The position numbers were made by a program, and so were the translations under genes. DNA of 47,664 bases from Candidatus Bathyarchaeota archaeon. Lineage in GTDB: Archaea; Thermoproteota; Bathyarchaeia; Bathyarchaeales; Bathycorpusculaceae. The DNA lies in NCBI GenBank assembly GCA_026014705.1, contig JAOZHU010000016.1, positions 1 through 47,664 of the forward strand. The letters are read 5' to 3'. The notes beneath the pieces were generated by a model. That model was not told the origin of the DNA. It was given only the letters and a program-made list of their open reading frames with translations, and ran no database searches. This document shows positions 46,599 to 47,664 of the stretch, piece by piece. Numbering within the stretch: the stretch's first letter is position 1; each line of letters opens with the position of its first letter.

Positions 46599-47339
46599 TT
46601 AGGATAACCTCGCTTTGAGCCTATGAATAGCTCCGCGTATCTGTTGGCACTCGCGTTGCATGCCCAACGTGCTGTGTTCTACCATGCGGCTTGGCAGCAA
46701 ACCTTCAAGAATGCTTACGGCTTCGAGTATAGTGATTGTTTTGGGTTGGTCTTTGCAGTTGGCGTTTTGCTGAGATTTCTTCAACTCTTCAATTGTATCT
46801 AATGCCTCGGCGAGCTTGTCCTGCACAGCCTTAAGCTCAGAATCAGCCTCTTCGGCGGGTTTGGTTTCCAGCTTCTCCAAAACTTGCACGTTAGCTTCGG
46901 GAATCCCTGGCACAGCTACGAGGCTTAGCTCAGCGTTGTGCAGGCCATGCGGCACTTTGCCGTCAACGAAATCGATTGTTTCGTAATCCGCGCCCACACT
47001 CACATGCTGCACTAAGCCCTTGCGAATCTTGTCAGCAACTTCAGCCTCGTAAATCTCCGCTTCATACCACAACGCGCGCCCATCCCAATCTGTCTTAGTG
47101 ACTTTGCCAACCGCGTTGTCAACGGAAACGTGTTCAATGTAAATTGGAGCGCCACAGAGCTTCGAAGAAAAGGCTTGCAGTTCCTCAGGAGAATAAATGT
47201 TAAAGTTTCTGCTCATGCCCGCCGTTATGGCGATCCCGCGAATTCTCAAAGGTTTATCAACAATTTCTTCCAAGATTCTAAACGGCAAGAGCGCAGAAAC
47301 ACGCTCATGAATTTGCCCTGAACTTTTAGATTCTGACAT
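46599..47339 (-). CDS. Prohead protease fused to scaffold
   Basis: 246 residues. The protease part (about 20-150) shows LRIRGIAITAGMSRNFNIYS, then catalytic His in APIYIEHVSVDNAVGKV (H70) and Ser in GLVQHVSVGADYE (S114), the H/S pattern of herpes-like prohead proteases. Residues 155-190 form a coiled coil (ADSELKAVQDKLAEALDTIE) that fits an internal scaffold. It starts the visible late gene string. Confidence 0.8.
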   Translation of the reverse strand: MSESKSSGQIHERVSALLPFRILEEIVDKPLRIRGIAITAGMSRNFNIYSPEELQAFSSKLCGAPIYIEHVSVDNAVGKVTKTDWDGRALWYEAEIYEAEVADKIRKGLVQHVSVGADYETIDFVDGKVPHGLHNAELSLVAVPGIPEANVQVLEKLETKPAEEADSELKAVQDKLAEALDTIEELKKSQQNANCKDQPKTITILEAVSILEGLLPSRMVEHSTLGMQRECQQIRGAIHRLKARLS

Positions 47340-47377
47340 TTTCTACACAGAGACCTTAAAGTTAGGTCAGCCAAGGA

Positions 47378-47427
47378 GAAACAGCAAACCCGCAGCCTAG
47401 GGAACCGAAAGCCTGCTGTTTCCCTAG
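47378..47427. promoter_or_regulatory. Overlapping inverted repeats upstream of the late genes
   Basis: CTAGGGAA (47397-47404) pairs with TTCCCTAG (47420-47427), and GAAACAGC (47378-47385) pairs with GCTGTTTC (47415-47422). The two right arms overlap, so only one pairing can form at a time. It is about 40-90 bases upstream of the protease ATG: an operator or alternative leader structure. Confidence 0.45.
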
Positions 47428-47473
47428 ACTGCCAGCACCAAGACAGAAATAGGCTATTTTAGCTTAAAAGAGC

Positions 47474-47494
47474 TGTTGTTAGACTTTAACAACA
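47474..47494. promoter_or_regulatory. Palindrome before the RHH gene
   Basis: TGTTGTTA-GACTT-TAACAACA has 8-base perfect arms and is followed by the AT-rich ATTATTAAATATTAAT. It lies 45 bases upstream of the RHH start and in the divergent region shared with the late operon. Confidence 0.5.
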
Positions 47495-47539
47495 ATTATT
47501 AAATATTAATGTTGGACAAGCATTCAGAGGAGCCTTCTT

Positions 47540-47664
47540 ATGCGTAAGCACCCAGTGAGCTTAGCTCTCTCAAAACGCGTCTTGCAGCGGATAGACCAAG
47601 AAGCCTCAAAACAGCAAAGGTCCAGAAGTGAGTACGTGGAACTGTTCTTTGAGAACGTTTTCTT
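47540..47664 (+). CDS. Ribbon-helix-helix protein, N-terminal part (runs off right edge)
   Basis: 41 codons are visible: MRKHPVSLALSKRVLQRIDQ, then EASKQQRSRSEYVELFFENV. A basic strand followed by two helices with RSRSEYVE is the RHH (CopG/Arc-type) signature. GAGGAG precedes the start. It is divergent from the protease gene across two inverted-repeat regions, so it is a likely regulator of the provirus. Confidence 0.7.
   Translation, partial: MRKHPVSLALSKRVLQRIDQEASKQQRSRSEYVELFFENVF

Overview
The window reads as archaeal chromosome carrying several integrated elements. Evidence for Archaea: TATA-like boxes upstream of genes, a UPF0200/UPF0201 gene pair, a four-subunit pyruvate:ferredoxin oxidoreductase operon, COG2522-type and AbrB-type regulators, an asparagine tRNA with encoded CCA, and surface proteins with LamG/PKD, kelch or beta-helix domains and a C-terminal membrane anchor. 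The style resembles Bathyarchaeia/Thermoproteota, but that placement is inference; no rRNA is present to test it.

Layout. (1) Positions 1-5280: a plasmid- or virus-like integrated element with an edge-truncated recombinase-like fragment, two divergent regulators over a shared operator, a primase-polymerase/helicase replication protein flanked by two cysteine-rich microproteins, and a zinc-ribbon tyrosine integrase. (2) 5383-17304: mostly ordinary chromosome: a UPF0200 nucleotide-kinase-like protein, a UPF0201 protein, a metallo-beta-lactamase hydrolase, a class II HMG-CoA reductase, a regulator, a giant membrane glycosyltransferase fused to a NosD-type beta-helix, the porGDAB operon, a cobalamin-type radical SAM protein preceded by a coupled microprotein, and tRNA-Asn. 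(3) 17305-about 24.5 kb: a second element whose integrase gene ends 26 bases from the tRNA-Asn 3' end; it holds small zinc-finger, RHH-like and unknown genes, a membrane-anchored secreted protein, a cysteine-rich 49-residue peptide and an array of 30-31 base imperfect repeats. (4) 24.2-30.2 kb: a scar zone with a frameshifted antitoxin, an AbiE-type toxin-antitoxin pair, the 3' stub of an ABC-GNAT gene, a LamG/PKD surface protein, an integrase 3' stub, a tRNA-like 3' remnant and a VapBC pair between imperfect direct repeats. (5) 30.3-32.5 kb: three membrane or surface genes, including a kelch protein.

(6) 32.7-47.6 kb: most of the late region of a head-tailed provirus (Caudoviricetes type, HK97 fold), transcribed on the minus strand. 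From right to left: protease-scaffold, capsid cement protein, major capsid protein, small winged-helix protein, portal, connector and tail-completion genes, tail tube, tail chaperone, tape measure, tail and virion proteins, two holin-sized membrane proteins, HTH proteins, small and large terminase, and an ABC ATPase-GNAT fusion. The terminase lies at the 3' end of the gene string instead of the start. No endolysin was recognised, and the early region and integrase of this provirus probably lie beyond the right edge.

Most notable observations: a programmed -1 frameshift site (TTTTTTG in the correct phase) joining the two tail-chaperone frames; a portal gene that has no canonical start at its expected N-terminus but has a CTG with a Shine-Dalgarno and a CTGA overlap; an opposite-strand HhH-GPD glycosylase-like gene split by one TAA inside the virion operon; the ABC-GNAT gene next to terminase with a decayed second copy beside the AbiE pair; and several Cys-rich microproteins that are easily missed.
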